From the NCBI GenBank assembly GCA_037349315.1, contig JBAIAC010000018.1:12958001-13022000 (forward strand): DNA of 64,000 bases, written 5' to 3'. Shown here piece after piece: positions 50,904-63,939 of this stretch; the first letter of the stretch is position 1; each line of letters opens with the position of its first letter. The stretch comes from Chelydra serpentina. Lineage: Eukaryota > Chordata > Testudines > Chelydridae. The notes under the pieces are model-generated. The model was not told the origin of the DNA. It was given only the letters and a program-made list of their open reading frames with translations, and did no database searches. A program made the translations under genes and the position numbers.

Positions 50904-53900
50904 TGTGACGCTCCTATTAAAGTGAGATGGTAATATATAATATTTACTCGTGTGTCTGAATTTTGCATTCAGAGCTATTAGTCTATTGGATAAACACAAA
51001 TGCATTAAGAATGCTTTAATTTTTTTTCTTTATGCCTTTTATGGTATATTGTGTCAATTCTGACTAGTTTAAAAGATATTGTCAACCAGTTTATATAAAA
51101 TTGTGATATGAGAAATATTGTTGTTCTACTCTGTTGTGGGAAACCAGACTGAAAATATCCAATTTTTAAAGTCCATAATTCCATTGCAAAAAAAACAACT
51201 TTTTAACTTGAACAAAATATTTTGTCCATCTTTTACAGCAGTTGTACGATAAAGTACCATTTCAGTTGTCATAATGTATAATCGTGTATATATCTGAGAT
51301 CAGTGTAAAATGACCAACATTGGAAAAAAAGGGTGTCTAAAATTAGGTTCTTAAATCCAAATGTAGACACCAAAATAGCAGATTTTCAAAATGCTGGGCA
51401 CAAACAGCTCCCATTGAAGTCGGATCCAATGAGCATCACACTTATTGCCTAAGATCCAATAGCTATCCTATTCCAGTCCAGAAAGAGCATGTAGTGATTG
51501 TTAAATGCCTGAAGTAAGGCCAGCAGATCTCTGTGCAGCAGCAGGGATTCAGGCGCAATCCTAAATCCTCCTGCACCTGCCATATGTGTCCAGTGACTGC
51601 AGATCTGGCTGTGAAAAGCTTGTAGGATACCTGTGGGAGGGCTAGGCAGATTTGCACTCCTGCTGCAAGTTATTATATCTGTGTCAACATATCATATCTG
51701 TGGTTAGATTTGCTGTAGCATGTGTTGCTGATAAAAACATACCATGTTTTGGTGGGTTGAAAAGCCTCCTTTATTATTTTCGGTATGTAGGGCACTTTAG
51801 AAGGTTAATAGAGAGACAAGAAGACAGATCGCCCACTGTGGCAACTTTGTGCTGCTCCTGTAGCACAAAGTAGCTGTAATGTTGGCTTAACCCATTGGTG
51901 GAGGATCCTCCTTTCTGACTGAATGACCAGGTGCCATAAGGCCACCAGAATAGCTCCTAAATTATCTAAACGCACACTCTGCTTCCCATCCAGCATAGGG
52001 GACGTTCCCTGAGTGAAGGGGGCTTGGTCAGAGCATGTTGATGCCCTGGTTACTCTGGCTGCCAGAATGGTCCCTTGAGTCCATACTCACCTGGGTATAA
52101 ATTACTATGCCAGGGACCACCATAATCCTCAGCCAGCCAGGAACTGAGGGAAGGAGGGTGTTTTTTATGCCATTTTTACAATCTTTCCCCCCTGTCCTCT
52201 AGCATGCACACAATGAGTCAGCCTAGGAGTGGGGCCAGCGTGCCTACACCAAGGAGCTTTCCAGCTAACTTTAGACACAGTGAGATGAGTGGGGATAACC
52301 ATGAGATACCATAGGGAGTGACTAGGACAAAGAATGATATTTACAGCAACAAGATTATGGGACTAGTTGACGCATGTGCACAGCGACTATAGTGGTTGAA
52401 TTAAAAACAATGTTTATGGTAATTGTGTCTTTTTGCTCTTTTACATTCACTTCCTCCTCCCTCCTGAGTCTAGACAGATTATCACCCTACCTGGCACAAA
52501 GGGCTCTGTGGAACACTTCACTTGCATACCATTAAAAGAAATGATCTGATACACAGAGCACGATAGATTATCTCAGTAGATAGACTAAAGAAGATCCCAA
52601 AACGCGCACACACTGTAACAGTGCAGGACTATCCAGTTCTGGATCACTGCAACCAGCATTCCCGATTCACTTTAAGAACCAGTCCTTAGTGTATGACGCT
52701 AAAAGGGGAATAACAATAAAAGGGCAACACATGTCCCAAATCTTATAATTAGAGCAGGGCAAGTTATTCCATGCATATAACTAATTAAATTTGCCTATTT
52801 TTTATTTTTTAAAATTTTTTTATTCAAATTTAAACAATTATTTCACTATTATTATGGTTGCAATGGCTGAATAAGCCACTCCCAGTCAAAAACATTTTCT
52901 TGCACAATGTGACAAAATGTCTGGAACAGAGAGGCGCCCCCCCCCCCCAGCCACAGGGTTTTATAGATTAAGCATATGGTGGGGTTTCATAGTCTCTCTA
53001 TTTAAACTCCAGAGATTTAAATGAGACTCACTTTTGGTCAATCGGTATTGGAATCATATGCAGGACACAGGTCACAGGGCCAATGCTGAATCCACTAGAT
53101 CACATACCTCCCAGGCAAATTGCTTTCTTTGGTTTAAGCCGCTGTCTCGGAATTAATAAAATAGGTATTGTTACAATAATAACCTACCTACCTGTCGGTG
53201 CAGGCCTCTTAGATCGTGTAAAGCTCCAGATCACAGTTGAAAAAACAAAACAAAACAATCCTGTCTTCGCCCAAGAAACAGAAAGGTTAAGGCACTGTGG
53301 TAGGATTAGGCATTGGCCTGTGAGCATGATGATATGATTTCCAATTGCCTTTTTGACACTGATTTCCTTAGTCACATAGGGCATGGTACTTGGTGAAACT
53401 GAGCCAGATCTGTGACACAGGTAGGGACTAGGCTATGGGATTTCCTGGATGCATACCCCATGCTTTATCCCCAAAGGGACACAACTAAAGCTGCTTCCTC
53501 TGGCAGGACTTTTCCAGAGACATGTGCAGGGTTTGACCACCGTAGCTGCCCTGGTACTTCTATGTGAATTCTTAGGCTGTGAAGTCTTCTACTAGTAAGA
53601 CTATCTGAGGAAGAAACGGCGTTTGAAGCTGTATGTAAGACAGAACTCCGAGGAGTGCTCTTTCTGAACTGTTTTCAGTAGTTCCTTGTCCAGTTGGCGG
53701 GAAGAAAATGGGTTGCTGCTTCTTTAAGGGCTCCCTCTGCAATTGATGGCAGCTGGGGAGGAAGAGGGACCATTTACCTGGACAAAGCAGGGAGGAGAAG
53801 GAAGCGGCTAGTCCAGGTGGTGGTCATGGTGGGGCACTGCCCTTCCAGTTGACTGGAGGAGGGGTATTTATGTCCTGCAGAGTTCTGGAGAAACCCTCTT

Positions 53901-54778
53901 TCACTGGGACTAAATTGGCAACACCCACCCTAGAACCCAGGGAATTGGAATAGGATTGGGTTTCTTCATGATCTGCTGTGGGCATTATGCTACTTGCCTT
54001 TTTTTCCTTGGACAGGGAAGGAATTGTTCCCTTGCCACCAAATTGGCTGAGGAAGTTTGTTTTCCCCCCACCTTTCCCAGAGCAGTTTTGTGGGGGTTAG
54101 GCTAGAATGATACAACTTTGTAAGTTTAAAAAACCCACCACAATATCAGAGGTCCCGTGCAGGTGCTTGTTATGAAAGGGATATGGTTATCAGATAAAAT
54201 GGATTGGAAGGGGACTTAAAGGAAAGGGGGTGGGCCAGGGCTCCTAACCTCTGGTAAAGCAGGGAGCTGACACTTCCCCCTTCCTTTTCTAGTTTGCTTA
54301 ACCCTCATATTAGGGGATGATGGCAGGGTCCCTGCAACAGGCTGGCTGGGACCAGGTTGGGAAGTGTGGGGGCTGATAGCAGCCCTCCTAACTATGTGGA
54401 AATGATTAAGGGAATAAGGATGCCCTGCATGGTACAAATTATTGTCAGGTATTTCCAGATATTGTAAATGAATGAAGTTGCAACCTAATTAAACCACATC
54501 CATTGTTTTCTGTCTGTCTTCTGGTGTGGCCAGGACACTTGCAAATGATGCAAAATGAACAGGCCAAAAAAATGTTTACAAAATCCTAGTGGATCTTCAG
54601 CAATTTTGACCAGTCCTTCTAATAAGCAAAGTAATACTGTTTAATAATCAGTAACATCAAGCCTGAGACAAAGAACAAACTTTTCACTCCATATGCATTA
54701 AGAAAAATCCATAATGGATGATCCGCTCCACTCATGTCACCTGACAGAATGCAGCAGGAATGGCTCATACTCTTTTTG
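49671..54778. other. Intergenic desert, no gene recognised
   Basis: Contains a 34-bp T run (50866-50899), a short GATTTTCAAAA/CAGCTCCCATTGAAGT repeat remnant (about 51335-51425) and a C run near 52937-52948. GC-richer DNA at about 53620-54540 looks like an old interspersed repeat, possibly LTR-derived, but without definable ends. Confidence 0.45.
50866..50899. repeat. T34 homopolymer
   Basis: Thirty-four consecutive T. On the minus strand it could be the poly-A tail of a retrocopy, but no body is recognised. Confidence 0.97.
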
Positions 54779-55200
54779 ATCATAGAATCATAGAACTGGA
54801 AGGGACCTCGAGAGGTCATCTAGTCTAGTCCCCTGCACTCGTGGCAGGGCAAAGTATTATCTAGACCATCCCTAACATGTGTTTGTCTAACCTAGGGTGA
54901 TCAGATGTGAGGACCCGAAAATCGGGACTTATCCCCTTCCACCAGACTTGTTGAGCAAAAAAACCCAAAAAAACCTCTCCCGCCGGAACGGAAGAAGCAC
55001 AGATAAATGGACCATGCATCGGTCGGGACGCAGGACAAAAGAAGAAAAATCGGGACGGTCCAGATTTTATCGGGACGTCTGGTCACCCTAGCCTAACCTG
55101 CTCTTAAAAATCTCCAATGATGGAGACTCCACAACCTCCTTAGGCAATTTATTCCAGTTCTTAACCACCCTGACAGTTAGGAAGTTTTTGATGTCTGACA
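54779..55200 (-). mobile_element. CR1 LINE 3' fragment (antisense), split by a MITE
   Basis: Starts ATCATAGAATCATAGAACTG, the complement of the CR1 tail (ATTCTATGATTCTATG type). It continues GGAAGGGACCTCGAGAGGTC, then CTGCTCTTAAAAATCTCCAA and TGACAGTTAGGAAGTTTTT, consistent with a turtle CR1 3' region. Coding sequence is not present. A 198-bp element interrupts it at 54893-55090. The similarity fades after about 55195. Confidence 0.85.
54893..55090. mobile_element. 198-bp hAT-like MITE nested in CR1
   Basis: The termini TAGGGTGATCAGATGT and the complement of ACGTCTGGTCACCCTA form a 16-bp inverted repeat with two mismatches. It is flanked by an 8-bp target duplication in the CR1: GTCTAACC (54885-54892) and GCCTAACC (55091-55098), one mismatch. 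An 8-bp duplication and TAGGGTG ends suggest the hAT superfamily. The interior has repeated CGGGAC/TCCCGAT words and encodes nothing. Confidence 0.85.
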
Positions 55201-58200
55201 GTGCTTAGGTTTCCATCATACCTGGTGTTTGACTATCATTCAGTTGTTTACAGACAAATGTCTCCTTTATCTCCTTTCTGAGATGTTAACATTGGCTATA
55301 ATATTTGTCTTTATGCTGAGACATTTTGAGTGCTGGTTTGAGGAGCAAGGATACTTTTTCCTGCAGTGTCAGAGACACGCACATACTGGTTTAAATTTTT
55401 AACAAGCTGTCAATTTAGTTCCTTGGTTTCTAGGAGAATTTATCCACCATGGAGTTTCCCCAGTAAACTTCATATTCTTGGTTGGTAGGACAAACAATCC
55501 AAGGAGTGGCTGGTCAAATAAATGAAGCTATAAGAACAAAGGAAATATATTGTCCAGACAGCCTGCTCCACTTTAGAGACATTCGTTTGTTAGTTCTTTC
55601 TAAAAATAAAGGGAGCAAAGGGTCCAATCCTACTCCCATTGAAGTCAAGGGGAGTCTTTCTAATATCCAATATGGGTCAGATGAGGTCCTAAATCTGGAA
55701 TGATGGGACCCTATCTAATCTCAAATAGAGAAACCCGAAGAGCTACTCAGCCTGGCACAAACTTTTTCTCTAGGAATCCTAAACTACGCAGCCAAAAGGA
55801 AGGATCATGAGTTTCGGGGGCTAGAAGCTGAGGCTGGCAGAGAAGTTAGAGCTGCAGAAGCCATCGGTATCTTTGCAAGTATGGAGAGACAGAGGGCAAT
55901 CAATGCTGTATATAGCTTCTATAGCTATAGTAAATATACCAGTTTATAATATCGTTACAATTATTGCTAAAAATGTGTCTTGTTAAAATTTTAGCTGTAA
56001 AAGTGAATATTGCTTTGGTCAACCCATGTTTTTCAGACATTAAAATTGGCTAAGCATTGCCTATCCTGACAATCTGTCACTGTATGTGAGTTCAATGGGC
56101 AAATAGGAGAGGATGCCAGCTTTTTATGCAAATCTACAGGGATTTTCTGCCAGAGTTCAAAGCTCTGGCAAAAAGCTGTCTACAATAGTAATTAAAATCT
56201 AGCGTGCATTTTTTTTAAAAAAAGAAACCCAAATATCCAGTGCACATTAGATTAAAAATATCATATAAGCACATTGTTTGTGTCTGGAATTCAACATTTT
56301 AGCATTTAAAATTAGAAAAATGCATTAGCCTTGTAAAATTAGGTATATTAATGCAATTGAAAGAGTACGCACTTCTGCACTGGAAACTGATATCTATTTA
56401 ATATGTTTTACATGTGTTTGTTGAAGGATACAATGCACTTGTGTTATTACGCCAATTTCGTTCTTGGATGATTTCCCCTTTGGCATACTTGTGGCAGTTT
56501 TTATTAGTTATTCATTCATAATATTGATTAGCACCTGCTGGAGCAATTTATTAATCCCTTTTGAACCCATTTTGAGTATCAAGGTTTTCTAATGGAGAAA
56601 TATCTCTTACTGAATACTAACATCACATACATTTGTAAAACTAATTCACTTATTATTAGTTTATTGTGCCACAGAGCAAAACAGAATTTATGAAATACTG
56701 TACATGTTCTTCTGTTTCAAATCTTCTTGTCCAGTTTACCTGTCTACAGAGGATAGCAACTTTACCAAATGCCAAGAAAACAGAAAACCTAAATGTGTTA
56801 AGCCTGGTGGCAGTAGGACTAGATGCAACTCCCATCAATTCTAGAAGTATGTGATTCTTGTACAATGCAGACTGAAACCATGTAACTAAACCTGGCACAC
56901 CTCAAGTCATTGACTTTCCCTCTGCCCACACTGGCATGGACCATGCCCTTTTCAGCACTGTTTGTGGAGAAGAATTTCAATTCTCTTAATCTTGACTGGA
57001 GGCTTAGAGTGTTACTGTTTACTCCTTATCCAGGCTTCAGTTTCCTTTTCCCAAAGGCAACTGAGCAGCCCGTGATCCTAATTTAAGTCACCACATCCAG
57101 TTCAATTATCTCTAATAAAAACAAAGTTTTTTGGTACAGGAGAGAAAATAAAGAGAAACACAAAGTAAGTGATGCATGTAAACAAATACATTAACTGGAT
57201 AGTGGGACTAAAGCAATACAAAAGGGTATATAGGGCCCAGTCCAGTGCCCACTGGAATCAATGTGTCCTTTTAATGACTCCAGTTGGGGGGGTGGATTGT
57301 TTCCATAACTTGTATGGAAGTATTACCTGCAGTATAAATGAACAGGGTTTTCTCTTTCAGCCCAAAGACTCCCCTCGGCTGCTTTCTTAGAATTTTAGTA
57401 TAGTTCTGGGGCAAGGAGCCTTCTCCCACTTACCTCTTGCACGAAGAATGGAGGACAATCACACTCCCTGCATTCAGGGAAGCACAGGAACTTTTTTCCT
57501 CTGTCCCCTCCAAGTGGTCTGCAGAATTGGCTGAGCAGAGAGGGGAGCAAATGGTTAGTATCGCCAAGGAACTTCTGTGGCACAATCTCCAGAACTTTTC
57601 CCAGGGCATTACAGCTTTGTAGTGTCCCAGTGCCTGGCCTATGCTTTTAAAGGCACAGTCTGGTCTAGCAATATGGGGTGCTTTGCTGCAGGAGTATGGT
57701 CTTCCTATTGCACTTCAATAGTGAGCTCTCTCTAAGATTTTTGCAACTATATTAATAACGTGTGTGAATTGTCAACAACCTGGTCTGCTACATAAACATT
57801 GCAAACTTACTAACAATGGCCAAAAATTCTGTGAGCTGCTGAACTCCCACTACTCCTTGGGAGTCGTGGCTGCCCACCATGGCTGATGACTGATTTGGCC
57901 CATATTTACCAGTAACCAGCAATCCCGTTCTCAGTATCAACACAAGTGCCTGTACTAACCCTTTTCAACATTTTCCATTTTTGCTACTGACAGTGGCTGG
58001 CACACTAATGTAGACTGGCTTACATCTAACCATCAGGTTGTCATACCCTGCTCCGAATAGGTCTAGATGACATGGTGCTGAAAACATCAGTAGCTACAGG
58101 TGCCTTCTGGTGTGTGTGTGGGGAGGGGGGGAGTGGTATGGAAAGCAAGAAGTGCCTATGGTGGGAGATTGGTCAATCTTCCTAGCCTTGGGTTGATCCC

Positions 58201-58345
58201 TCCATGTGGGGTGGTGGAGTAGTAGTGGAAGCTTGCCCTGCAGTCATCCTTGTTGTTCCTGTTTTGTAAATAGAGAAATCCATTGCTGAGGGCCATTGGT
58301 CTGCCACCTTTCCCAGGAACTAAAAATATGCCTGAAATTATCAAA
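55201..58345. other. Intergenic desert, nothing recognised
   Basis: No gene or repeat is supported. Open frames are all under 85 codons and lack recognisable content. Confidence 0.5.
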
Positions 58346-58472
58346 TTATTATTGGTAAATACTTATAGTTTGGTAGTGCCCCATAACTGCATTTGGATTG
58401 GAACCCATTGTGCTGGATGCTGTACAAACACAGAAAAGATACAATCCCTGCCTTAAAAGCCTTAGGGTCTAA
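58346..58472 (+). repeat. CORE-SINE/MIR-like fragment
   Basis: The words CCCATTGTGCTGGATGCTGT, ACAAACACAG and AATCCCTGCCTTAAAAGCCTT follow the same order as in the 29.3-kb copy and the turtle consensus I recall. Confidence 0.6.
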
Positions 58473-58620
58473 AACCATATCTACACTACAGACTTCTGCT
58501 GGTCAGGAGTATGAAAAGGTGTGCTCCCTGACTAATGTAGCTGTGCTGGCAAAAGCCCCTACTGTCCACACAAGTCAAGCCATACGTACCTGGCTATATT
58601 TACAATGCTAATCTTAAGAA
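58473..58620. repeat. 'TCTACACTA' MITE-like remnant
   Basis: CCATATCTACACTACAGACTT, then AATGTAGCTGTGCTGGCAAA and CTACTGTCCACACAAGTC, resembles short turtle elements with GTGTAGAC ends. Borders are unclear. Confidence 0.35.
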
Positions 58621-61600
58621 GACTGAGGTGGCGTGTAGTGCTATTAGCTTTGCAAGGAAAGGCCCTTCTCTTCATGAACATTCCCTAATCTTTGTGGAAG
58701 GAAATGTCGGGGGGAGCTCAGTACTGTCTCTTCCTGTTCTAGTCCCCTCTCTCGGAAGTCTGACATTCAGGACCAGGGAGGAGGAGGGTTGGATTAAAAA
58801 ACATCCCGATGCTGTACAAAGAATCCTGAATTAATGCTGTCTGTCACTTTCTGTGGTTTCCGTCCGTGCTTAGAAACCATATTTTGACATGGGTTCATAC
58901 GACACTCACAGGAAGGTGGAGCAGAGCTGACTGGAGTAACACTGACTGGGTTCCACAGCAGGGACCAAGAAGCCCAAAGTTGGTGTGGAGGCATAGGGCT
59001 TCCATATAGATTTCCTGGAGGACTGGGCATTGGATCTGTGAATTTGTTTGTTCCCTGGGGAATGACAAATCCCAATTCTCCTTTCTGGGCAGTGTACAGC
59101 GTGTTCCTCCTCCCAGAGTACCTCCACCATGGCTGGGGCCAGGGGTTGGTGTGGAGAGCGGCTGGGCCTACAGACTGACTTAGTTCATGTCATATTTTCT
59201 ACAGAAGTTGTTGGAAAGAACCTTTTAATTTCTTAAGGTTCTGATTACTGTACTTCAGTGAATTTTGCCTTGGTAAGGGAGTAAAGGCTCCAGGGTTTTA
59301 GCAGGCAACTTACAATTAAATTACAAATAAATATAACTTTTTATTTGGATGTATTAGGGTAAACTAATTCTCTTGTGTGAACACATAAAACCATTCTGAA
59401 TCACAGAGGATCTCAAATCTACCAATCTGAACCCCAATTCAGGGCAACACATAAGTAGCTCTCCTGAATAGGAATACACTTAAGTACATGCTTATCTGTC
59501 ATAGGGCTCTAGTGAATAGCATGGATAAATTTGGAGATTTTAAAAATCCTTATTTGAACACCAATATTAGTTGTGACAAAATTGCCTACCAACTAAGTGC
59601 CTAATCCTGTATACACTCAGTAGTGGGTCTATCTCTCTCTTTTCCATAAGTAGTTCTGTCTTCAGCGGGTATGTAAGAAGATGCTTTAATTATTTGCAGG
59701 ATCAAGCACTAAGCCACTGGAAGTCTTCAAACCTGACTGGTAGAAGGGTAAACAGCAAACCCCAGTTATTTTGAGCATGATCTAACTGGAGTTCACATGG
59801 AAACAATATCATATTTGATTGCCTAAGGGCTGGATCCAAATCCCATTAAAATCAATGAGTGCTGGATTGGGCTACACGCTATTAATGCTTTATATGTCAC
59901 TATTAGACATTTTTATACAGTCTGATACCCTGATGATAGTTTAAGACTGTAATATCTAATAAATGGCAGTGCAGCGGGCATGGGTCTGGAAGTAGATTCT
60001 GGGAGACTGTTGTCATTTTTTCAGGTGCAGTTCTGTGTTAATAATGTAGGCGAAGTGTGGCCTTCCTTCTCATAGCACTAAAAGTGAGATAATCCCTGTG
60101 TAAGAAATCAGTAAGTATGGTCTGCTTAATCTAGTCCCAGTGTGAAACTGTTGACATTTGTTCTTTTTTTTTCTATCATTATGTGACTGGGCCTGTTTTG
60201 TGCTGGATTAAGCACAAATCTCCTATGCAGCACATTTGGCATGTTACTAGTAGTTTAACTTCATTAATAATGTATGAAGAAAATGTAATCCATGACAAGG
60301 AAGGAAAGAAAAGTATTTTTACAGCTACCAAATCCTCCAGAATGGGTAATTTATTCAACATTTTATGTTTGATGTTATATTTTACCACTGAACTCCCTCT
60401 GTAGAAGTAAAAAATTTTCATACAAAATTATAACACAGTAGGGGGAAAAAAAAGAAGTCTCTTACAATTGTAAGTTAGATGTACTGATTGCCAGAACTTG
60501 CCAAATGCTATGAGAAATGTAAATCTCCTCAACCTGCCTAATGAGAATAAACTCAGCAAGTGTAGCTCTTGATTCTGCTGCAGGTAAATACCAAAAATGG
60601 GTACAAAATTAGGTTGACATTGTAGGGAAAGGGGAACAAATAGTTGTATATGTGCGTCTAATTTTAATAATGTATGTCTAATTAATTAAAAATATTCATC
60701 TGAGCTTTCTGACTTGTTGGGAAACTATTTTTTATTCATAAGAGATGGCAAAACTTTATCTAGTATGCCCTCCTCCCTCTCCCATCCATAACTCTTTTAC
60801 ACAGCATTGATATTTGTGGTAACTGAAAGTCACAAAATGGCCTAGGGAACCTAAGCTAGCCCCAAAGCATTGGTCACTTACAAGTACTTTTGTGCTCTGC
60901 ACTCCTGTCACATTTGTGCTATCAGAGCAACAGCTGGGGAGACTTTTTCAACAAAGATGAGTGTCAGATAATCCTGATGAGATTCCACATCCAACATCTT
61001 TTGTAATTATGTCACATTCAGCTGTAATGGAATAATTCAAGCTGAAAGGACAAGCTTTGATCCTTTCTTAAACCTTTCCCTGTGGACTGGCTATCTAGAA
61101 GATTTAAAGATATTTCTGTTACAAGATCTAGTGTTTCCTCAGAAGTCATGCTTCTGAAGCGGTGTGATCTACAAGAGCAATATCATTTGCCAAACACATT
61201 TATCTGAGCATTTTTATATTAAATTAAGATGTCAATAAAACAATGTCTTTCAATTTCCAACAGGGCAGTTGGAATTAATTTTGATATTCTGCAACCCAAC
61301 TGGGCACACAGAAAATGCATTTAAATACCTGAGAACATACCCTGATGGATTTATATATAAATATTGGTGTGTAGATGCATTCATCTGCGCTTGCTTAGAA
61401 GTGAATATATATATATTGTTGAAGAACAAGCATATTGGGAATATCTATTCAGTGAAGTAAATGTTCCCAGAGGTCCATCATTTATAAATAGTTAGTTTAG
61501 GATGGGATTTTCAAAGATTTAGGTGCCAAAATTCCACTGAATTTCAATAGGGTTTGGGTGCCTATTTCCCTTAGGGTGGGCTCTTCAAAGGTGCCTTACT

Positions 61601-63595
61601 CTATGAAGAGAGAGACAGGCCTTAGCCTTGCATTTATAAATAGTCTTATTTCTTTGCAAGTATTTGTACATTTAATTTTTAATGTCTCAGAATATGAACT
61701 ATTTCAAACATTTACATATACATGTTCAAATAATTTGAATTAAAATACACTCCCAGAGCCTTGTGTGGTCTCTCACCCAAGTATGAAGGTAGAATTTGGA
61801 CTTCTGATTCTCTTCCTACCTCAGCTTCATGCCAGTGTGACTTCAGTGGAGTTAGTCATTAATTTCCTGGGTGTAAGTAGAAGAAGAATCAGGCCTTAGA
61901 TTTTTTTTTCTCTGAGACTGTGTCAAGAGTTCTGATTCTTTAATTCACATTTGGGAAATAGGCCCATTGGCTTTGCTGTCAGACTGGAGTCTATGGAAGT
62001 GGTGACTATGATGGAAATGAGGACTGGGCCTAAGATTAGTGAGCCCCAAATTTCCCCATCTATTCTTTCAGTGACTTTTTTTTTCTTGAAAGTCTATAAT
62101 TCTGTGTGTGTGTTTACGATTAGTGCCAGAAGCCAATATTTGTGTGCATGATGGAAAGCATGAGAGTAAGGAAAAAGGAATAAACTTATTATTAGGAAGT
62201 GTGAAGGGGAAAAAGGAGAAACATGAGATTGAGGAGGAGCTAAATGAGGTGGGAGGAAGTTATTTTCTAGGGAACCGTAAAATTTTGGTCACAACTCACT
62301 CACAATGTTGGTGGATTCAGGCTCCTGCTTGTTTCAATCTGCTGCTAGAAGGGTAGTTATAAAGTGTTATTTTTAAGAGGACTTGAGATAATTTGTCTTT
62401 GCAGTGTCCCATATTATACCTCTCAAATATAAAATCAGGTGGTGACTAGTGCTGTTGAGAATGCTTAGTTGCTCCCATAGCCCATATGTGCGTTATGCAA
62501 AGTGCATACCATTGGCAGGGGCAGGACCACCTGGGGAGAAGCATTTGCCCGGGGCCCACATTTGAGAGAGCCCCCAAACTGAGTGGTATTGTGACTTGGC
62601 ACACCAGGTCATAATGCCACTTAATGAAATTTGGCCTGGTGGCCCCTCTGTCATGATTTGAGAATTGACATTGAGATTGAGTGAATTGAGTGCGCAGCAC
62701 CATTAAAAATCAGCACTGTTACCCCTCTTCTGTGGCCACCCACAGCTTTCTACTTCTAGATTTCTTAGGTTCTTATGCTTCCATTTTAAGCCTTGTAAGG
62801 TGTGACAGGCCATCAAGGCTGGATTGCCAGAGAAGATGAAAATCAAATCCTGACCCTGTGCTTTGGGAAACTGTACAGCTTCACTGAGCATTGGAGGGCA
62901 CATTGCCACCGAGCTCTCCACCTCCCACTTTTGACTGTTGTTGATTCTTATTTTACCTCTTCATCCCTTTGCAGGATCAAGTAGCCCAATGGAGTTGGTC
63001 TAGGCTAGGATTAGTGTTCTCTGCTGTCTCGAGGGAATTTAATGATTGCACCATGTCTGGAAGAGTATCCAATCCTGTAATATTGGGACAGGAGAATAGA
63101 TCTTAGGAATGTAGACCACTGAGTCACCTCCCTTCCCCCCCAACCTCAGCTGAAATCTGGAAGATCTTGTACTGCTCAGGCTTGCACAGTCACCTTCACA
63201 CTTTTTTGGGGGGTGAGGTGGGGATAAAAGAGGAATAGAAATAACTTTTCCTTGTATGTTTGGAATATACCCATTGATATCCATCTAAGCCTGAACAAGC
63301 TGTATGAGAGTCTTTCCTCTAAGAAGACTGAAGCCATAGAGTCAGATTTCAGTTGCACTAGCGTAAACCTGGAGTATCTCTTCTGATAATGCAGTTACTC
63401 TGGACTTACACGAGATGTAAATTCCTCTCTTTATAATCAGGAATCCTCTGACGCCCATGGCTGTAAAGCCCAGGATGCCCAGAAAACATCTGTGTGCCCA
63501 CTGTAGTAAAGGTTGCATTTCACTTAGCTAGGGCACTGGATCTCAGCAGTTTTTACTGGATGTGAGCCTGATGGGCTAATGGTTGGGAGTTGAGT
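58621..63595. other. Intergenic desert with small remnants
   Basis: No gene is supported. A GGATTTTCAAAGATTTAGGTGCC-type remnant lies at about 61500-61600. The rest is AT-rich with no recognisable structure. Confidence 0.5.
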
Positions 63596-63599
63596 ACTC

Positions 63600-63880
63600 G
63601 GAGTGTAGACTAGACATACCCTAACTAGACAGCTGTGGCTGGCCTGTGCCAGTTGACTTGGGCTGTGGAGTTGTTTCATTGCAATGTAGACTTCTGGGCT
63701 TGTGCTGGAGCCCAAGCTCTGGGGCCCTCCAACCTCACAAGGTCCTAGAGTCCAGGCTCCAGCCCGAGCCCAGAAGTCTACACCGGAACGAAACAGCCCC
63801 ACAGCCTAAACCCCATGAGCCTGAGTCGGCTGACACGGGTCAGCCACAGGTGTCTAATTGCAGTGTAGACGTCTTTATTT
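63600..63880. mobile_element. Foldback (palindromic) MITE
   Basis: Two arms of about 120-135 bp are imperfect inverted complements. The left arm runs GTGTAGACTAGACATACC, then CTGTGGCTGGCCTGTGCCAG, TTGTTTCATT and GTAGACTTCTGGGC, ending near GGAGCCCAAGCTC. The right arm mirrors this from GGCTCCAGCCCGAGCCCAGA to GCAGTGTAGACGTC. It matches a GTGTAGAC-ended palindromic repeat I recall from turtles. Confidence 0.7.
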
Positions 63881-63921
63881 AACAGACTTCAAATCTCCAC
63901 CAAACAGCTCGCGGTTTCTGT

Positions 63922-63939
63922 AAAAAAAAAAAAAAAAAA
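63922..63939. repeat. A18 homopolymer
   Basis: Run of 18 A, about 40 bp right of the foldback element. Confidence 0.9.
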
